Source: Deinococcus soli (ex Cha et al. 2016)
GTDB lineage: Bacteria; Deinococcota; Deinococci; Deinococcales; Deinococcaceae
Reading direction: 5' to 3'
DNA length: 64,000 nt
Assembly: GCF_001007995.1 (NCBI RefSeq)
Contig: NZ_CP011389.1
Coordinates: forward strand, 2,456,501 to 2,520,500
Part shown: positions 45,120-54,148 of the stretch, piece after piece
Layout: each line of letters begins with the position of its first letter
How positions within the stretch are numbered: position 1 is the first letter of the stretch
Notes under the pieces: generated by a model
What the model saw: the letters and a program-made list of their open reading frames with translations, nothing else
Database searches by the model: none
Told to the model about the DNA's origin: nothing
Position numbers and translations under genes: made by a program

Positions 45120-47500
45120 GCACCGACACCAACAGCAGCGGCAACGGCAGCGGCGAGAAGCAGTGCTACAGCGTGGGCCGCAGCATGAAACGCAAGGAGG
45201 ATCCGCGCTTCCTGACCGGCAACGGCAACTACGTGGACGACATCCGCCTGCCCGGCATGCTCAGCATGGTCATCGTGCACAGCCCCTACCCGCACGCCCG
45301 CATCCGCTCCATCGACAAGACGGCCGCGCTGGCCGTGCCCGGCGTGAAGGCCGTCATCACCGGCGAGGACCTCGTCGCGGCGAACCTCGGGTGGCTGCCC
45401 ACCTTCCACGGCTTCGACAAGCAGATGGTCCTCGCCGTCGGCAAGGTTCTCTTCCAGCATCAGGAAGTCGCCGCCGTGTTCGCCGACACCCGCGAGGCCG
45501 CCCTGGACGCCGCCGAACTCGTCGAGGTGGACTACGACCCCCTCGACCCGGTCACCACGCCCTTCGACGCCATGAAGGACGAGGTCATCCTCCGCGACGA
45601 CCGCGACCACAAGACCAACCACATCTACCACTGGGAAAGCGGCGACCGGGGCGGCACCGACGCCGCCCTGGACGGCGCCGAGATCACCGTCAACGAACGC
45701 GTGTACGCCCCGCGCTGCCACCCCGCCCCGCTGGAACCCTGCGGCTGCGTCGCGCAGTTCGACGCCATGGGCCGCCTGCACTTCCATGTGACCAGCCAGG
45801 CGCCGCACGTGTACCGCACCGCGATCTCCCTGGTGACCGGCATCCCCGAGGACAAGATCCGCGTGGTCGCGCCCGACATCGGCGGGGGTTTCGGCAACAA
45901 GGTTCCGGTGTACCCCGGGTACGTGTGCGCCATCGTCGGCGCGCTGATCCTCAAGACCCCCGTCAAGTGGATCGAGACCCGCACCGAGAACCTCACCACC
46001 ACCGGCTTCGCCCGCGACTACCACATGGACGTCACCATCGGCGCGAACAAGGACGGCACCGTCACCGCCCTGAAGGTCCGGACCGTCGCCGACCACGGCG
46101 CATTCGACGCCGCCGCCGACCCCACCCAGTACCCCGCCGGGATGTTCGGCATCGTCACCGGCAGCTACGACTTCCCCGTCGCGTTCACCGAACTCGACGC
46201 GTACTTCACGAACAAGGCCCCCGGGGGTGTGGCGTACCGCTGCTCGTTCCGCGTGACGGAAGCCAGCTACGCCATCGAACGTGGCATGGACATTCTGGCC
46301 CGCAAACTCGACATGGACCCCGCCGACCTGCGCCGGAAGAACTTCGTGCACAAGGATGCCTTCCCGTACCAGAGCGCACTGGGCTTCACGTACGACAGCG
46401 GCGACTACGCCGGAACGCTCGACAAGGCCCTCACCCAGATCGGGTACGCCGACCTGCGCAAGGAACAGGCCGAGAAACGCGCCCGCGGCGAGTACATGGG
46501 CATCGGCATCAGCACCTTCACCGAAGTCGTCGGCGCCGGACCCAGCAAACACTTCGACATCCTGGGCATCAAGATGTTCGACTCCGCCGAGATCCGCATC
46601 CACCCCACCGGCACCGGCATCGTCCGCGCCGGCACCAAGAGCCAGGGCCAGGGCCACGAGACCACCTGGGCGCAGATCGTCTCCGAGGAACTCGGCCTGG
46701 ACGCCGAGAACATCCTCGTGGAAGAAGGCGACACCGACACCGCCCCCTACGGCCTGGGCACCTACGCCAGCCGCAGCACCCCCGTCGCCGGAGCCGCCAT
46801 CGCCCTGGCCGCCCGCCGCGTCCGCGAGAAGGCGAAGAAGGTCGCCGCGCACCTCCTTGAAGCGTCCCCCGACGACATCGAATGGACCGACCACACGTTC
46901 CAGGTCATGGGCGCCCCCGACCGCTCGGTGACCATGAAAGACGTCGCGTTCGCCGCGTACACCAACCCCGGCGACGGGAACGAACCCGGCCTGGAAGCCA
47001 GCCTGTACTACGACCCACCCAACATGACCTTCCCCCACGGCGCGTACATCGCCGTCGTGGACGTCGACGCCGACACCGGCGAGGTCAAGGTCCGCCGCTT
47101 CCTCGCCGTGGACGACTGCGGCACCGTCATCAACCCCATGATCGTCGAGGGACAGGTGCACGGCGGCCTCACCGAGGGCTTCGCCATCGCCTTCATGCAG
47201 GAAATCCCCTACGACGAACAGGGCAACAACCTCGCCCCGAACTTCATGGAGTACCTGATCCCCACCGCCGTCGAATCCCCCGTCTGGGAAACCGGCAGCA
47301 CCGTCACCCCCAGCCCCCACCACCCCATCGGCGCCAAGGGCGTCGGCGAGAGCCCCAACGTCGGCAGCCCCGCCGCGTTCGTGAACGCCGTCATGGACGC
47401 CCTCGCCCCCCTGGGCGTCACGCACATCGACATGCCCCTGACCCGCGAGAAAGTCTGGCGCGCCGTCCGCGACGCCCGCGGGGCCGCCGCGAGCGACTGA
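45116..47500 (+). CDS. coxL: carbon monoxide dehydrogenase large (Mo) subunit, form I
   Basis: A 794-residue catalytic subunit that oxidises CO at a Mo-Cu site bound by molybdopterin-cytosine dinucleotide. The form I active-site loop AYRCSFR is present at residues 373-379 (bases 46232-46252), with Cys376 placed to bind copper; form II and xanthine-dehydrogenase-like proteins have AYRGAGR instead. The conserved catalytic Glu is in [17 protein letters not shown] near the C-terminus, and [13 protein letters not shown] (256-268) is also typical. This is strong evidence for real CO oxidation rather than a purine or aldehyde hydroxylase. It starts with GTG inside the coxS stop. The maturation gene at 47590 follows. 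Confidence 0.93.
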   Translation: MSTDTNSSGNGSGEKQCYSVGRSMKRKEDPRFLTGNGNYVDDIRLPGMLSMVIVHSPYPHARIRSIDKTAALAVPGVKAVITGEDLVAANLGWLPTFHGFDKQMVLAVGKVLFQHQEVAAVFADTREAALDAAELVEVDYDPLDPVTTPFDAMKDEVILRDDRDHKTNHIYHWESGDRGGTDAALDGAEITVNERVYAPRCHPAPLEPCGCVAQFDAMGRLHFHVTSQAPHVYRTAISLVTGIPEDKIRVVAPDIGGGFGNKVPVYPGYVCAIVGALILKTPVKWIETRTENLTTTGFARDYHMDVTIGANKDGTVTALKVRTVADHGAFDAAADPTQYPAGMFGIVTGSYDFPVAFTELDAYFTNKAPGGVAYRCSFRVTEASYAIERGMDILARKLDMDPADLRRKNFVHKDAFPYQSALGFTYDSGDYAGTLDKALTQIGYADLRKEQAEKRARGEYMGIGISTFTEVVGAGPSKHFDILGIKMFDSAEIRIHPTGTGIVRAGTKSQGQGHETTWAQIVSEELGLDAENILVEEGDTDTAPYGLGTYASRSTPVAGAAIALAARRVREKAKKVAAHLLEASPDDIEWTDHTFQVMGAPDRSVTMKDVAFAAYTNPGDGNEPGLEASLYYDPPNMTFPHGAYIAVVDVDADTGEVKVRRFLAVDDCGTVINPMIVEGQVHGGLTEGFAIAFMQEIPYDEQGNNLAPNFMEYLIPTAVESPVWETGSTVTPSPHHPIGAKGVGESPNVGSPAAFVNAVMDALAPLGVTHIDMPLTREKVWRAVRDARGAAASD

Positions 47501-47508
47501 ACGAGGGC

Positions 47509-47572
47509 CCATGAGCTCTGAGCTCTGAGCTGTGAGCGCTGTTGCTCAGAGCCCATAGCTCAGAGCTCATGG
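47509..47572. repeat. palindrome with heptanucleotide units after coxL
   Basis: Arms 47509-47524 and 47557-47572 pair perfectly over 16 bases. The left side is TGAGCTC TGAGCTC TGAGCTG TGAGCGC and the right side TCAGAGC CCATAGC TCAGAGC TCATGGC, in seven-base steps. It separates coxL from the XdhC gene and may lower expression of the latter relative to the catalytic subunits. Confidence 0.65.
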
Positions 47573-47589
47573 CTTCCGAAGGAGACCGT

Positions 47590-48699
47590 ATGACCTCTGA
47601 TCCCCAGCGTCCCACCGGGGACACCGAATTCATTCCGGACCTGCCCGAGCGGCTGGCGGGGCTGGCGCGTGAGGGCGCGGCGGTGGTCGTGGCGACCGTC
47701 GTGTCGCGCCGCGCGCCGGTGTCGGCGCAGGTGGGCGACAAGGCGCTCATTCACGCGGACGGCCGCATGGAGGGCTTCGTGGGCGGCGCGTGCTCCCGTG
47801 AGATCGTGCGGCGGCAGGCGCTGCTGGCGCTCCAGGGCGGGCAGGCGCGACTGGTGCGGATCGTGCCGGGCGCCGCGCCGGACGCCGAGCACGCCTTCGC
47901 CGAGCGGGTCACGGTGCCGATGAACTGCGCGTCGGAAGGGCAGAGCGAGGTGTTCCTGGAACCGCTGCTGCCGCCGCGCCTGCTGGTCGTGGTGGGTCGC
48001 ACGCCGGTCGCGCGGGCCATCGCCGCGCACGCCGCCCTGATGGGCGACCGGGTGTGGCGCGTGCTGGACGACGACGAGGTGCCGGACGAGCCGGACGCGG
48101 TGCCGCTGGGCGCCCTGACGGCGCGCCTGTCGGCCCTGCCTGCCGCGCAGCGCGCCCGCGTGCGGAGCGTCGTGGCGTCCCAGGGGCACTACGACGAAAC
48201 GGCCCTGGAGGCGCTGCTGCGCGCCCAGCCGAACCCGGTGGGCCTGCTCGCCAGCGCGCGGCGCGCCGCGACCGTCCGCGAGACGCTCGCCATGCTCAGC
48301 GGCTTCAGGGAGGCGGACCTGGGCCGCGTCCGCGCGCCCGCAGGGCTGCACCTGGGCGCCCGCACCCCGCACGAGGTGGCGCTGAGCGTGCTGGCGGAAC
48401 TCGTGCAACTCGACCGGGCCGGGCAGATTGCCTCCCCGCTGCCCGTCCCCGCCGCGCCGGAGGCCGAACCGACCCCGCCGCTCCCCGCACCACCCGCCGG
48501 GCTGGCCGCGCAGGTCATGGGCCTCACCGAACTGCCCGTCCTGACGGGCGGCACCGCCGTGGACCCCGTGTGCGGCATGACCGTCACCCTGCCCGCCAAA
48601 CACACGGCGGACCACGCGGGCGTGACCTACGCATTCTGCTGCCCGCACTGCAAGGCACGCTTCCTGAAAGACCCCGCACGGTACCTCACGCCCGGCTGA
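47590..48699 (+). CDS. XdhC/CoxI-family maturation protein with C-terminal YHS domain
   Basis: A 369-residue protein. The first 100 residues are the XdhC/CoxI domain (VVVATVVSRRAPVSAQVGDKALIHADGRMEGFVGGACS), the middle is the XdhC Rossmann domain (LLVVVGRTPVARAIAAHAALMG), and the last 45 residues are a YHS metal-binding domain (VDPVCGMTVTLPAKHTADHAGVTYAFCCPHCKARFLKDPARYL) with a likely copper- or iron-binding CxxxxC pattern. XdhC proteins insert the sulfurated molybdenum cofactor. The YHS part may help load the Cu of the CO dehydrogenase site, by inference. The ribosome binding site is AAGGAGACC just before the ATG at 47590. Confidence 0.85.
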   Translation: MTSDPQRPTGDTEFIPDLPERLAGLAREGAAVVVATVVSRRAPVSAQVGDKALIHADGRMEGFVGGACSREIVRRQALLALQGGQARLVRIVPGAAPDAEHAFAERVTVPMNCASEGQSEVFLEPLLPPRLLVVVGRTPVARAIAAHAALMGDRVWRVLDDDEVPDEPDAVPLGALTARLSALPAAQRARVRSVVASQGHYDETALEALLRAQPNPVGLLASARRAATVRETLAMLSGFREADLGRVRAPAGLHLGARTPHEVALSVLAELVQLDRAGQIASPLPVPAAPEAEPTPPLPAPPAGLAAQVMGLTELPVLTGGTAVDPVCGMTVTLPAKHTADHAGVTYAFCCPHCKARFLKDPARYLTPG

Positions 48700-48713
48700 C
48701 GGGCGGCGGGCCG

Positions 48714-48719
48714 TACAGT
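48714..48719 (+). promoter_or_regulatory. -10 element fixing the start at 48727
   Basis: TACAGT, seven bases before the ATG. The alternative GTG at 48718 would lie within the promoter itself. Confidence 0.6.
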
Positions 48720-48726
48720 GGCGGGC

Positions 48727-49416
48727 ATGATCGCCGCCTTCCTGAATCCCGAGGGGACCCTGCTGCATGCCGGGTCCGACGAGCTGGACCGCGTCGCGTC
48801 GGGCCTGTCGAGCCTGCTGCGCGCCGCTGAGCTGATTCCCGTGACGGCGCTGGACGAGGAGGCGCTGCTGAACGTGCCCGCCGCGTTCACGTCCTGGCAG
48901 GTGCTGCTGCACGGCGCGGTGCTGCTCGACCCGGACGGTGCGGAGGACCCCGCGTGGCGCCGCCTGACCGTGGAGATGCTGGACGCCGCGCAGGGCGCGC
49001 TGGAACTGGCCGCGCAGGCGGCCGGGCACGTCAGCGCCCTGGCGCAGCTGGACCTGGACCTGACCCGCACCGAGCGGCACGGTCGGCTGCTGCGCGTGGA
49101 ACTGCGCCACCCGTACGGCCTGCCCCGCCCGCTCGATCAGGCCGAGCGGGACCTGAACGACTGGCTGGTCGATGGGCCGCTGCGCGACACCCTGCGACTG
49201 GACCGCACGCCGGACGCGCTGCGGCTGCTGCCGCGCGACCTGCGCCCGGAACTCGCCGTGAACTACCTGCTGTCGCAGCTGGACGCCGAGTTCACACTGG
49301 GCGTCAGCGCCCTGCCGGGCGACGCGGCGTTCCTGGCGCTGTGCGACTACGCGATGGTGCCCGGCAGCGCGGACCTCCTCGACCCCGCACCAACCGAACG
49401 GGACGACGAGGAATAA
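48727..49416 (+). CDS. hypothetical protein
   Basis: A 229-residue soluble protein without recognised family. It has no signal peptide or cysteine pattern. It is acidic, helix-rich in the middle (LTVEMLDAAQGALELAAQAAGHVSALAQLDLDLTRTER), and ends with an acidic tail. It follows the cox maturation gene but has its own -10 element, so it need not belong to the operon. An intrinsic terminator follows. Confidence 0.55.
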   Translation: MIAAFLNPEGTLLHAGSDELDRVASGLSSLLRAAELIPVTALDEEALLNVPAAFTSWQVLLHGAVLLDPDGAEDPAWRRLTVEMLDAAQGALELAAQAAGHVSALAQLDLDLTRTERHGRLLRVELRHPYGLPRPLDQAERDLNDWLVDGPLRDTLRLDRTPDALRLLPRDLRPELAVNYLLSQLDAEFTLGVSALPGDAAFLALCDYAMVPGSADLLDPAPTERDDEE

Positions 49417-49423
49417 GTGGGAG

Positions 49424-49460
49424 GGGGGCGCCGTGCCGAAGCAACCGCGCCCCCTTTTTT
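49424..49460 (+). terminator. rho-independent terminator of the gene at 48727
   Basis: GGGGGCGC (49424-49431) and GCGCCCCC (49447-49454) form an eight-base stem, followed by six T residues. Confidence 0.8.
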
Positions 49461-49468
49461 CAGGACGG

Positions 49469-51952
49469 TCAGTCGGCGTCGGGCAGGGCCTCGCGCCACT
49501 CGTGCGCCAGGGTCAGCGTGACCTGCGTGTTCAGGTCGGCGCTGCTCTGCCCGACGTGCAGGACGTACTCGCCGGGGTCGGCCACCCACGCCTGCGCCGC
49601 CACGTCGAAGTACGCGAGGTCGCGCGGGGTGACGGTCAGCACGGCGTCCCCGGTCTGGCCGGGGTTCAGGTGCATCTTCGCGAAGGCGCGCAGTTCCTTC
49701 AGCGGGCGGTCCACGCGGCCCCGCGGGGGTTGCACGTACAGCTGCGCAACGGTGCTGCCGGGCCGTGCTCCCGCGTTCGTGACCGGGACCGTCACGGTCG
49801 CCGTGTCCTGCGGGAACGCCGGGGCGTGCAGCCGTGCGGCGCCTAGCGTGAAGGTCGTGAAGCTCAGGCCGAAGCCGAACGGGAACATGGGCGCGACGCC
49901 CGAGCGGTCCACGTGGCGGTACCCGGTGTACAGGCCCTCGCGGTACTCGACGCGGCCGTGCTCGCCGGGGTACTGCACGTCCGGGGTCAGCGGGTGGGTG
50001 GGGTCGTCCGCCAGGGAGTGCGGGAACGTCTGCGGGAGGCGGCCCCCAGGTTCGGCCAGTCCGGTCAGGACGTCCGCGACGGCGTGCCCGACCTCCTGCC
50101 CCGCGAACCACGCCTGCATCACGGCGGGCACGCGGCTCAGCCACGGCATCTCGACCGGGCCGCCCGTCTGGAGGACCACCACGACGTTCGGGTTGACGTC
50201 CAACACGGCCTCCACCAGCGCGTCCTGATCGCCGGGCAGCGTGAGGCCCGCGCGGTCCACGCCCTCGGTCTCCCACTCGCCGGTCGTGCCGACGCACAGC
50301 ACCACCCAGTCCGCCTGCGCGGCCAGGGCGACGGCGCGGGCCAGCCGGTCCCCGTCCGGACGGGCGCGGAAGCCCACCCGCACGGCGTTGAACGGCGTGA
50401 TGCCGATATCCATGACGTGCGGCGTGTACTCCACGCTCAGCGTGTGCCGCCCGGCACTCAGGTGAACGGGCGCGCGGCGCTCGCCGGACCCGAACGAGAA
50501 GTACAGCTCCCCGATGCTCCAGTCCTCCCAGTTGTTCACGGTGGGCTGGCCGTCCACCGACAGGCGGCTGAGGCCCGCGCTGCCCAGGCTCACCTCGTAC
50601 TCGCCGTCGTGCGGGGCGTCCACCGTGACGGTCAGGGTCGCGTGGAACGCGTCCGGGTTCACGCCGTCCGGGAGGCCGAAGAACATCACCTCCGCCTGCG
50701 GGCGCGTGTCCTGCCCGATCACCGGGCCGCCCGCCTGATCGCGGTACTCGATGCGCGTCTCGACCTGAGGCACCGGTAGGTACCGCTCGTTCCCGGTGCC
50801 CTCAGCACTGCCGATCACGCTCACGCGGCCCCCCTCGCGCAGCCCCTCGGTGGGGGAGACGCGGCGGTGGGCGTGCATCTGCGCGCTGCCGCCCCCCATC
50901 ACCTGCGCCGACTCGGCGTTCGGGCCGATCACCGCCACCCGCACCCCAGCGGGCAGCGGCAGCGCGCCGCCGCTGTTCTTCAGCAGCACCAGCCCCTCGG
51001 CCCCCGCGCGGCGGATCAGGGCGCGCGTCTCGGGGTACTCGGTGTCCCGCTCGTGATCGTCCGCGACGTCCAGCGGCCCGGTCAGGGTGCCCGTGCGCGA
51101 GAGCAGGTGCAGCACCGCCCGCGCCCGCTCACGCACGCCCGCGCGGACCTCCGGGTCCGCCTGCGCCTGCGCCAGCAGCGGCTGTCTGGCCACGGCCGGG
51201 CCGGGCATCTCCAGATCCAGGCCCGCCAGGACCCCCTCGGCCGCCGAGTGCGTGCCGCCCCAGTCGCTCATGACCAGCCCCGTGAAGCCCCACTCGCGCC
51301 GCAGGACCTTCTGCAGCAGCCACGGATGCTGCGAGCAGTACGGGCCGTTCAGTCGGTTGTACGCCGTCATGATCGCCCAGGGCTGGGCCTCCTTCACCAC
51401 GATCTCGAAGGGCCGCAGGTACAGTTCCCGCAGCGTCCGCTCGTCGATCACGGAATCGATCGTGCCGCGCTGGAATTCCGACTCGTTCCCCGCGAAGTGC
51501 TTCGGCGTGGCGCCCACCCCGCCCGCCTGGAGGCCCTGCACGTGCGCCGCCGCGAGCCGCCCGGTCAGGACCGGGTCCTCGGCGTAGTTCTCGAAGTTCC
51601 GGCCGTTCAGCGCCGAGCGGAACACGTTGATGGTCGGCGCCAGCAGCACGGTCGCGCCCTTGTCGCGCGCCTCACGCGCCAGCGACCCCCCGACCTCGCG
51701 CAGCAGGTCCACGTTCCACGTCGCGCCCAGCGCGATTCCCACCGGGTACGCCGCCGTGCGCCGACCCCCGATCAGCGGCCCACCGCCCCGCACGCCCGCC
51801 GGGCCGTCACTCACCTTCAGCGGCGGGATGTTCAGGCGCGGCACGGCGGCGGTGCGCCACGCGTCCGCGCCGGACAGCAGGGCCACCTGCTCTTCCAGCG
51901 TCAGCTGGTCCAGCAGGGCGTCGGGGTCGGTGTGGGTCACGGTCTGGGTCAT
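49469..51952 (-). CDS. GH3 beta-glucosidase with PA14 and fibronectin III-like domains
   Basis: An 827-residue cytoplasmic enzyme that releases terminal beta-linked glucose (or another sugar). The GH3 catalytic domain has KHFAGNESEF (151-160) and the nucleophile Asp230 in LVMSDWGGTHS. A second GH3 domain follows, into which a PA14 domain is inserted at about 400-540 (DGEYEVSLGSAGLSRLSVDG). The C-terminus is a Fn3-like domain with VAQLYVQPP and LNPGQTGDAVLTV. No signal peptide is seen. A ribosome binding site GAGGTG precedes the ATG. A LacI-type operator upstream implies control by a sugar-responsive repressor. The exact linkage is not fixed by sequence. Confidence 0.88.
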   Translation of the reverse strand: MTQTVTHTDPDALLDQLTLEEQVALLSGADAWRTAAVPRLNIPPLKVSDGPAGVRGGGPLIGGRRTAAYPVGIALGATWNVDLLREVGGSLAREARDKGATVLLAPTINVFRSALNGRNFENYAEDPVLTGRLAAAHVQGLQAGGVGATPKHFAGNESEFQRGTIDSVIDERTLRELYLRPFEIVVKEAQPWAIMTAYNRLNGPYCSQHPWLLQKVLRREWGFTGLVMSDWGGTHSAAEGVLAGLDLEMPGPAVARQPLLAQAQADPEVRAGVRERARAVLHLLSRTGTLTGPLDVADDHERDTEYPETRALIRRAGAEGLVLLKNSGGALPLPAGVRVAVIGPNAESAQVMGGGSAQMHAHRRVSPTEGLREGGRVSVIGSAEGTGNERYLPVPQVETRIEYRDQAGGPVIGQDTRPQAEVMFFGLPDGVNPDAFHATLTVTVDAPHDGEYEVSLGSAGLSRLSVDGQPTVNNWEDWSIGELYFSFGSGERRAPVHLSAGRHTLSVEYTPHVMDIGITPFNAVRVGFRARPDGDRLARAVALAAQADWVVLCVGTTGEWETEGVDRAGLTLPGDQDALVEAVLDVNPNVVVVLQTGGPVEMPWLSRVPAVMQAWFAGQEVGHAVADVLTGLAEPGGRLPQTFPHSLADDPTHPLTPDVQYPGEHGRVEYREGLYTGYRHVDRSGVAPMFPFGFGLSFTTFTLGAARLHAPAFPQDTATVTVPVTNAGARPGSTVAQLYVQPPRGRVDRPLKELRAFAKMHLNPGQTGDAVLTVTPRDLAYFDVAAQAWVADPGEYVLHVGQSSADLNTQVTLTLAHEWREALPDAD

Positions 51953-52006
51953 GAGGCACCTCGGGAGAGCGGGGCAGGACGCTGAAACAGTTCAGTGATG
52001 TCCGGC

Positions 52007-52030
52007 AGCGTACACCTGAAACCGCTTTCA
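52007..52030 (-). promoter_or_regulatory. promoter with LacI-family operator for the beta-glucosidase
   Basis: TGAAACCGCTTTCA (52017-52030) is a palindrome with a central CG, as for LacI/CcpA-type regulators. It lies between the -10 TACGCT (minus strand, 52007-52012) and the -35 region of the beta-glucosidase promoter. Confidence 0.6.
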
Positions 52031-52088
52031 CGGAAGAACCTGTCCGGACCGCGCGGACCTCGCTGCGGGGTGGAACTGATCCCCGCTG

Positions 52089-52280
52089 TCAGCGGCGGTT
52101 CTTCTTCCCGAACAGCCCGTCCACGGGCGCCGGGGACACCGCCCGCCCGATCAGGTCCACGGTTTCCGCGAGGGTAACGGTGAACACGCCCGCCTCGCCC
52201 CCGTCGGCCGCTTCTCGCCTCTGGCGGGAGCCGCTGCCGCCAGCGGGCTGGAGTGCGCCGGTGTGAATCAGCTTCAGCAT
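52089..52280 (-). CDS. possible small hypothetical protein
   Basis: A 63-residue frame that starts MLKLIHTGALQPAGG and ends VDGLFGKKNRR. The C-terminal half (VFTVTLAETVDLIGRAVSP) looks coding, with a helix and a basic tail, but no promoter or ribosome binding site is clear. It lies between the glucosidase promoter and the epimerase gene. Confidence 0.45.
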   Translation of the reverse strand: MLKLIHTGALQPAGGSGSRQRREAADGGEAGVFTVTLAETVDLIGRAVSPAPVDGLFGKKNRR

Positions 52281-52356
52281 GCGGGCGCGCAGCGCGACCT
52301 GCGCCGCACGGCCTGAACGCCGTCCGGATTTCGGCGCGTGTGACGCGCGGGGCCGC

Positions 52357-52362
52357 CATAAT
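52357..52362 (+). promoter_or_regulatory. -10 element of the ole-like operon
   Basis: CATAAT, eight bases before the ATG at 52371. It is the only promoter seen for the four following genes. Confidence 0.5.
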
Positions 52363-52370
52363 CACGAACG

Positions 52371-53339
52371 ATGACCATTCTGGTGACGGGCGCGACCGGT
52401 TTCCTGGGCGGGGTGACGGCCCGGGAACTTGTGCGGGCCGGGCACGCCGTGACGGGCCTGGGCCGGGACGTGCACAGGGGCGCGGCGCTGGAGGCCGACG
52501 GCGTGCGGTTCGTGTCGGCCGACCTGCGCGGCGCCGACTGGGACGCCCTGCTGGCTGGGGTAGAGGGCGTGGTGCACGCGGCGGCCCGCTCGACCCTGTG
52601 GGGGCACGCGGCGGACTTCCACGCAGACAACGTGACCCCCAGCGCCGCGCTGGCCCGGGCGTGCGCGCGGCGGGGCGTGCGGCTGGTGCACGTCAGCACG
52701 CCCAGCGTGTACAACGCGACCGGATTCACGCAGGCGGTGCGGGAGGACACTCCGGTCGGCCCGCGCTTCGACAGTCTGTACGCCCGCAGCAAGTGGCAGG
52801 CGGAGCAGGCGGTGCGCGCCGCGCTGCCCGACGCGACCATCCTTCGCCCACGCGGCATCTACGGCGTGGGGGACACCAGCATCGTGCCCCGGCTGGCTGC
52901 CGCGCTGCGCGCCGGTCGCCTGCCGCGCCTGACCGGGCGGGAGGTCTGGACCGACCTGACCGATGTGCGCAACGTCGCCCACGCGATCACGCTGGCCCTG
53001 ACCCGCCCCGCGCCCGGCGTGTTCAACGTGACCGACGGGCAGGCCATCCCGCTGTGGGCGACGCTGGACCGGCTGGCCGACACGCTGGGCGTGCCCAGAC
53101 CGACCCAGCGTGTGCCCGCGCGGCTGCTGGAAGGGGTCGCGGCGGCGCTGGAACTCGGCGCGCGACTGCACCCCGACCGGCCCGAGCCGCCCCTGACCGC
53201 CAGCGGCGTGCGCCTGCTGACGCGGCCCATGACGCTGGACCTGACGCGCGCCCGCGAGCGGCTGGGCTACGCGCCGGTCGTCACGCCCGAGCAGGGCTTC
53301 GCGGACGTGTTCGCGGCCCTCAGGGCGGCACAGGCATGA
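52371..53339 (+). CDS. NAD(P)-dependent epimerase/dehydrogenase, OleD-like
   Basis: A 322-residue extended SDR with the cofactor loop TGATGFLG (6-13) and the catalytic Tyr137-X-X-X-Lys141 (YARSK), with HVSTPSVYNATG just before. It most resembles 3-beta-HSD/OleD-type dehydrogenases, which in the ole pathway reduce the beta-keto acid formed by the ketosynthase. It is first in a four-gene operon in which every stop overlaps the next start by four bases (ATGA or GTGA), so all products should be needed in fixed ratio. Confidence 0.85.
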   Translation: MTILVTGATGFLGGVTARELVRAGHAVTGLGRDVHRGAALEADGVRFVSADLRGADWDALLAGVEGVVHAAARSTLWGHAADFHADNVTPSAALARACARRGVRLVHVSTPSVYNATGFTQAVREDTPVGPRFDSLYARSKWQAEQAVRAALPDATILRPRGIYGVGDTSIVPRLAAALRAGRLPRLTGREVWTDLTDVRNVAHAITLALTRPAPGVFNVTDGQAIPLWATLDRLADTLGVPRPTQRVPARLLEGVAAALELGARLHPDRPEPPLTASGVRLLTRPMTLDLTRARERLGYAPVVTPEQGFADVFAALRAAQA

Positions 53340-54148
53340 GCGTCCGGGTCATCCCGCTGCGAGCGGGCGCGTGCCTGAACCTCGCGGCGATCACCGAACG
53401 CGGCGCGCCGTGGCGGGTGCAGGCGTACCCGGCGGGCTTCACGCTGATCCTGCACCCCACGCGCGGCCCCGTGCTGTTCGACACCGGCTACGGCGCGGGC
53501 GTGGTCGCCGCGATGCGCCGCTGGCCGGGCCTGATCTACGGCCTGATCACGCCCGTGCAGTGCGGCCCGCACGACTCCGCGCGCGAGCAGCTGCGCGTGC
53601 TGGGCTTCCCCCCGGACGAGGTCCGGCACGTGATCGTCTCTCACCTGCACGCCGATCACGTGGGCGGCCTGCGCGACTTCCCGCACGCGACCTTCCACCT
53701 CGACCGCCGCGCCTGGGACCCCCTGAGGGCGCTGCGGGGCGTGCGGGCGGTGCGCCGCGCGTACCTGCCGGAACTCCTCCCGGACGACTTCGAGGACCGC
53801 TGCGCGTGGCTGAACTTCAAGCCGGGCGGGGACGCCCTGGACCCCTTCGCGGAGGCCGCGGACGTCTTCGGGGACGGCCTGCTGCGCGCCGTGCCGCTCC
53901 CCGGACACGCGCCCGGCATGGTGGGCCTGCTGGCGCAGGAGGACGCGGGCCTGACCGTCCTGGCCGCCGACGCCGCCTGGAGCGTCCGCGCGGGCCGCGA
54001 GGCGCGCCCCGTGCACCCGCTGGCCCGCGTGGCGTTCCACGACCCGGCCCAGGAGGCTGCGAGCGGCGCGGCCCTGCGCGCCTTCCTGCACGCGAATCCC
54101 GGTGCGAGGCTGCACGTCAGCCACGACCACCCGGAGGACTGGCCGTGA
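53336..54148 (+). CDS. metallo-beta-lactamase-fold hydrolase, lactonase-like
   Basis: A 270-residue zinc hydrolase with HLHADHVGGL at residues 103-112, VLFDTGYGAG before it, and later PLPGHAPGMVGL and VLAADAAWS. The layout is like N-acyl-homoserine lactonases. In the operon it takes the place that OleB, a beta-lactone decarboxylase of another fold, has in ole clusters, so a lactone is a reasonable substrate, by inference. It starts inside the stop of the epimerase gene and overlaps the next gene by GTGA. Confidence 0.85.
   Translation: MSVRVIPLRAGACLNLAAITERGAPWRVQAYPAGFTLILHPTRGPVLFDTGYGAGVVAAMRRWPGLIYGLITPVQCGPHDSAREQLRVLGFPPDEVRHVIVSHLHADHVGGLRDFPHATFHLDRRAWDPLRALRGVRAVRRAYLPELLPDDFEDRCAWLNFKPGGDALDPFAEAADVFGDGLLRAVPLPGHAPGMVGLLAQEDAGLTVLAADAAWSVRAGREARPVHPLARVAFHDPAQEAASGAALRAFLHANPGARLHVSHDHPEDWP

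Noticed and set aside
44993..47512. 839-residue open frame on the minus strand
   Set aside because: It mirrors coxL, a well-supported molybdenum subunit. The translated product is a Gly/Val/Asp-rich artefact.
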